Origin: Apiospora phragmitis
Taxonomy: Eukaryota; Ascomycota; Sordariomycetes; Amphisphaeriales; Apiosporaceae
NCBI GenBank assembly: GCA_038363925.1
Contig: JAQQWL010000003.1
Span: forward strand, 744,001 to 808,000
Length of the DNA: 64,000 nucleotides
Direction of reading: 5' to 3'
Positions 61,202 to 64,000 of this stretch are shown piece after piece (positions within the stretch are counted from its first letter, which is position 1; every line of letters begins with the position of its first letter). The translations under genes were made by a program, and so were the position numbers. Below the pieces are notes generated by a model that worked only from the letters and a program-made list of their open reading frames with translations, was not told the DNA's origin and did not search any database.

Positions 61202-61204
61202 TTA

Positions 61205-62219
61205 TTAGTTTTAAACTCGCTAAAGTATAAAGCTTAATAATATTAATATTTATTAACATTAAATATATAGCCTTATGAAAGTTTTACTTAATAATAACCG
61301 GCACTTCCCTAATATTATTTACGCACAGGGCAGGGTCCCCACAGTACTTCGGGTTTTTATTTTTAATATATCATTCGCGGACGCTAAACTTAGATTTTAT
61401 TATATTAGATGGAGGCATATCAAGGTTAAGGAAGGCCTCATATGCCCCTAGAATTCCATTCCGTTGTTACGAGCTGTCCCTGTGCTGTCTCGAATGGTCT
61501 ATCCCCATGCCACCGAAAACCTGATCGACTCGCTTTGCTTGTTGGGCTGCTTCACAAGTTCTTCGCGCGTCGCATTTCGCTAAAAGTCTACCGTTATGCA
61601 GGGACAGCACATTATTAGTCTGCTGGTAATCTTCAAACCTATAATCCAGTCAGCCTTCTGATCCGAAGACTCAAGTTCTAAACGATTCCATCGGCGCACC
61701 GGAATGGCATCTTACTGGTTGCTACCACAAGCGCTGGCGTTCAGCTGAAATCTTTTGCATTTTCGTTCTACAGTCATTAGCGAAACCAGCGTCCTCTCTT
61801 TACTCTTTCATGGTTTCCGTTCTGGATCCACACTGCAGGGGTAGCTGCTGACAGCATGTACCCGTCTATGTTTACAAGTAGAGAGCCATTTCTGGCTTCG
61901 CTTATCCTTCCCTTGTGCATTCATAAATCGATAATAATATACTTCAATTACTTTATGCTCGAGAAGAACTCGAGCCAGAAGCTGCTGACCCTTGGCACGG
62001 CAATCGTTCCTGTAACCGACTGTAAATAGAGCTTTTAATACAAATCTGGTCATCGCCATCTTCGGCGCACATTCCATCTTCTATTATTACAGTATGGGCG
62101 AGTTCCCATCACGAGATTATCGTATCTTTCATTCGTGTGGTCTTATAATTTTCTTCAGGACCACGACCACCATCGTTACCCCAAGATGCAGAATCCCAAC
62201 ACGATCGACCGTTCCATAC
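61205..62219. other. Transition from AT-rich block to normal composition
   Basis: AT content stays high to about 61,420, then the sequence returns to ordinary composition. The one frame of note (61,808-62,077 minus, 89 codons) has no family features. Nothing else is seen. Confidence 0.5.
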
Positions 62220-64000
62220 TCAACTGGCACCGGCGCTGGTATGCTTCAGCTCCCAAGTATGTAGTGTTTCTAACGAATATAGATAATGAGGATGTTGAGC
62301 GCCCAAGACAGTTCGCGTAACCCGTACACATTCCCGCATTAATCCAAGAGCTTCTGGTAGTCGGCCTTGACCCTCCCACGTATAGGCAAGGTTGTTCATG
62401 CTTCCCAGCGTATCTGGATGATCCGCCCCGAGTTTCTGCTTGCGAGTCTCCATCACTTCCACACCAGCTTCTCCGCTGGGCTCCATTGGCCTCTTAGGTT
62501 GCATACACTGCCTACCATCTCGATAGCAGCGAGGCTTTCCTCGTGCGCCCGCCCAAAGATCCTGATTCTGTACCTCATCGCTTCCTCCTCCATCTTCTGC
62601 GCCTCAGGCCCCTGGCCCATCATTTCAAGGTACCATGCAGCTTTATAAAGGATCGAAGTCCATGTCTCCAATAACTCTTCATTCTTTGGCCGCTGTGCTG
62701 CTGCTGATATGGCGTGTGGTAGAAGCGCCTGGCATCTTACCCAGTTCTCATACACTCCGGTCGGGAGCTGGGCGTTAAGGCGACAGATAAACTCAGAATT
62801 ACACCTTTCTTGCTGCTCCTTAGCTTTAAGCCATCTTCTCATAGCCAGCTGCACCAGGTTGTGTATTGTGAATGCCTTTTCGTCTTCGATTATAGAGATG
62901 AATAAATAATCTCGTAAACTCAAAACATCTTTTTCGAAGTCATCGTTGCTACTATAATCCGACTTAATGTCTTTATCGGTTGATTCTTCGTCGCTGCTCG
63001 AACTGTTTAAGGCAGCGCTCTGTTATTGTCGACTTAATTCACTAACGACATCTTCATTCCCATCCAATTCCCGCATGAGACTCTTAGGGATACCTTGGCG
63101 ATCGCAGGAGCTTATGAGCGAAAGTAGATTAGTTGCGGATGGTCGTGTTTAACGGATATGGTCGAACGAGGTTTGCCACGTGATAATAATTGAGTTTTTA
63201 ACTGTTCGATCCCGCCGCAATTGCCCTTTGTCGTAATCGAGAAGACTCGCTCTCTTCCGGTCGCTCTGCTTGAATTTATCGAGATATTCTTGCATAGAGC
63301 AACGTAGAGCTCTTTTAGAAATGTAGGCTGTCACTTGGACAATAGCTAGCGGCATGTGTTCGAGTGCGGTAGCGAGCGCCCCAGTGGTCGTCTTATCTGG
63401 CTCCGGTCCTAACTTCTCGATAAGTGCTATCGCTTCCGTCTGATCCATAGGCTTGACCGGAATGATTTTGGATTATTCAACAAGCTCCAGAGCCGCGCCC
63501 TTGCTTCGGGTCGTGATAAGGATAGATCCATGTTGGCAATATGGAAGGTATGAGAGGAGCGGCTGACTCTGATCCTCTGAGCCATCCCGTTGCCCGTCGC
63601 CATGATCGGTTGGGTTGTGGAATATAAAGCTAGCTGCATCAAAATTATCCAGTATGAGAGCCCATTTACTACTCTTCTCGCCGCGTAGCCAGTTGTATAG
63701 CAATTGGAAGATATTGTTTTGAGGATTCCTCCGTTCGGGTAGCTTAAGGTAGTCCACAATGTCTCGGAAGCTCTGTTCGTAACGAGCTGCGCTACTCGCG
63801 TGGACCCAAAAAACCCACGTCTCGGGCATTCGTTCTCAGACTCGGTAGGTGTATTCGATAGCGATCTGGGACTTGCCGACTCCGCCCAAGCCGACTAGTC
63901 TAGTTCGCGAAGCTGGCTCGTTGCATAAGTGGTGGACCCGGTCGAGGATTGTGTTCCGTTGGACGAAGTCTCGGTCGCGATTGAAAGAAATGAGGGCAGT
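62220..64000 (-). pseudogene. NB-ARC/TPR NOD-like receptor gene with RIP-type stops, truncated by the window edge
   Basis: Read on the minus strand, the P-loop RLVGLGGVGKSQIAIEYTYRV is followed by PETWVFWVHASSAARYEQSF, KWALILDNFDAASF (Walker B), GSILITTRSKGAALELVE, LATALEHMPLAIVQVTAYIS (GLPL-like), IIITWQTSFDHIR, TRPSATNLLSLISSCDRQGI, FTIHNLVQLAMRRWL, then kinesin-light-chain-type TPRs (KLGADHPDTLGSMNNLAYTW, LPEALGLMRECVRVTRTVLG). This is the order of fungal STAND receptors. Four stops fall in one frame: 63836-63838 (TGA), 63473-63475, 63149-63151 and 63023-63025 (TAA); each is one C-to-T step from CGA or CAA. A one-base deletion near 62,466 shifts the TPR frame. The 5' end with any effector domain lies beyond the window. 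Such proteins act in non-self recognition and programmed cell death; this copy looks dead. Confidence 0.82.

Larger units (their letters stand above)
55105..61204. mobile_element. AT-rich, RIP-degraded repeat block
   Basis: About 6.1 kb in which both strands are dominated by A and T, stops fill all frames, and the remaining C residues lie mostly in CpG, while CpA and TpG are scarce. The two internal repeat pairs differ almost only by transitions. That is the signature of repeat-induced point mutation acting on CpA. A GC-rich island (55,862-56,824) interrupts it. The block starts sharply at 55,105 and ends near 61,204. The sub-parts identified are an inverted repeat, the island ORF and an LTR element. 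Confidence 0.88.

Overview
The window is genomic DNA of a filamentous ascomycete, most likely a Sordariomycete. Evidence: short introns (about 47-160 nt, one of 417 nt) with GTRNGT donors and YAG acceptors; fungal-specific families (a Pth11-like rhodopsin-fold membrane protein, a 2EXR protein, a GT69/CAP59-like transferase, an Ech42-type GH18 chitinase, a DysF peroxin, an NB-ARC/TPR NOD-like receptor); and a sharply bounded AT-rich block with transition-only decay typical of repeat-induced point mutation (RIP). The species cannot be named from the sequence.

Layout. 1-7,064: a long non-coding leader, a compact SREBP-type bHLH factor (3,843-5,383), then non-coding. 7,065-12,594: a Pth11-like membrane protein, a 2EXR protein with a 36-bp internal duplication, and a BTB/POZ protein on the minus strand. 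13,460-18,105: a GNAT acetyltransferase, then a divergent pair, TRM7 tRNA methyltransferase (-) and MAK5 RNA helicase (+). 19,082-25,780: a two-domain GFA-fold protein, a small Lys-rich protein, and a GT69 mannosyltransferase (-). 29,306-35,194: a secreted GH18 chitinase, a secreted SnoaL-like protein, and glucosidase II beta with a C-terminal KDEL. 35,436-46,081: divergent RTF2 (-) and the full TOR kinase (+, 2,506 aa, five exons). 49,378-53,255: a small Cys-rich protein and a PEX30-family DysF peroxin.

54,200-64,000 is different. An F-box/ankyrin relic runs into a roughly 6.1-kb AT-rich block (55,105-61,204). The block holds a decayed LTR element with 207-nt direct repeats and, near its left side, a GC-rich island (55,862-56,824). 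The island carries 55-bp tandem units of GGATCAC/GTGATCC dyads and a small ORF with Zn2Cys6-like cysteine spacing plus a coiled coil; its 3' end is one arm of a 145-bp inverted repeat. Beyond the block lies an NB-ARC/TPR receptor gene on the minus strand, with four in-frame stops each explicable by one C-to-T change, plus one frameshift. The genes on both sides of the block look damaged by RIP-like mutation.

Most conserved genes are intact, but several between 7 and 26 kb (MAK5, GT69, GFA, Pth11-like, 2EXR) carry single-base indels, many in short homopolymers. Because MAK5 is essential in yeast, sequence error is the simplest explanation there, so 'pseudogene' calls in that stretch should be treated with caution. 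The RIP-type nonsense changes at the right end are a different class of damage.
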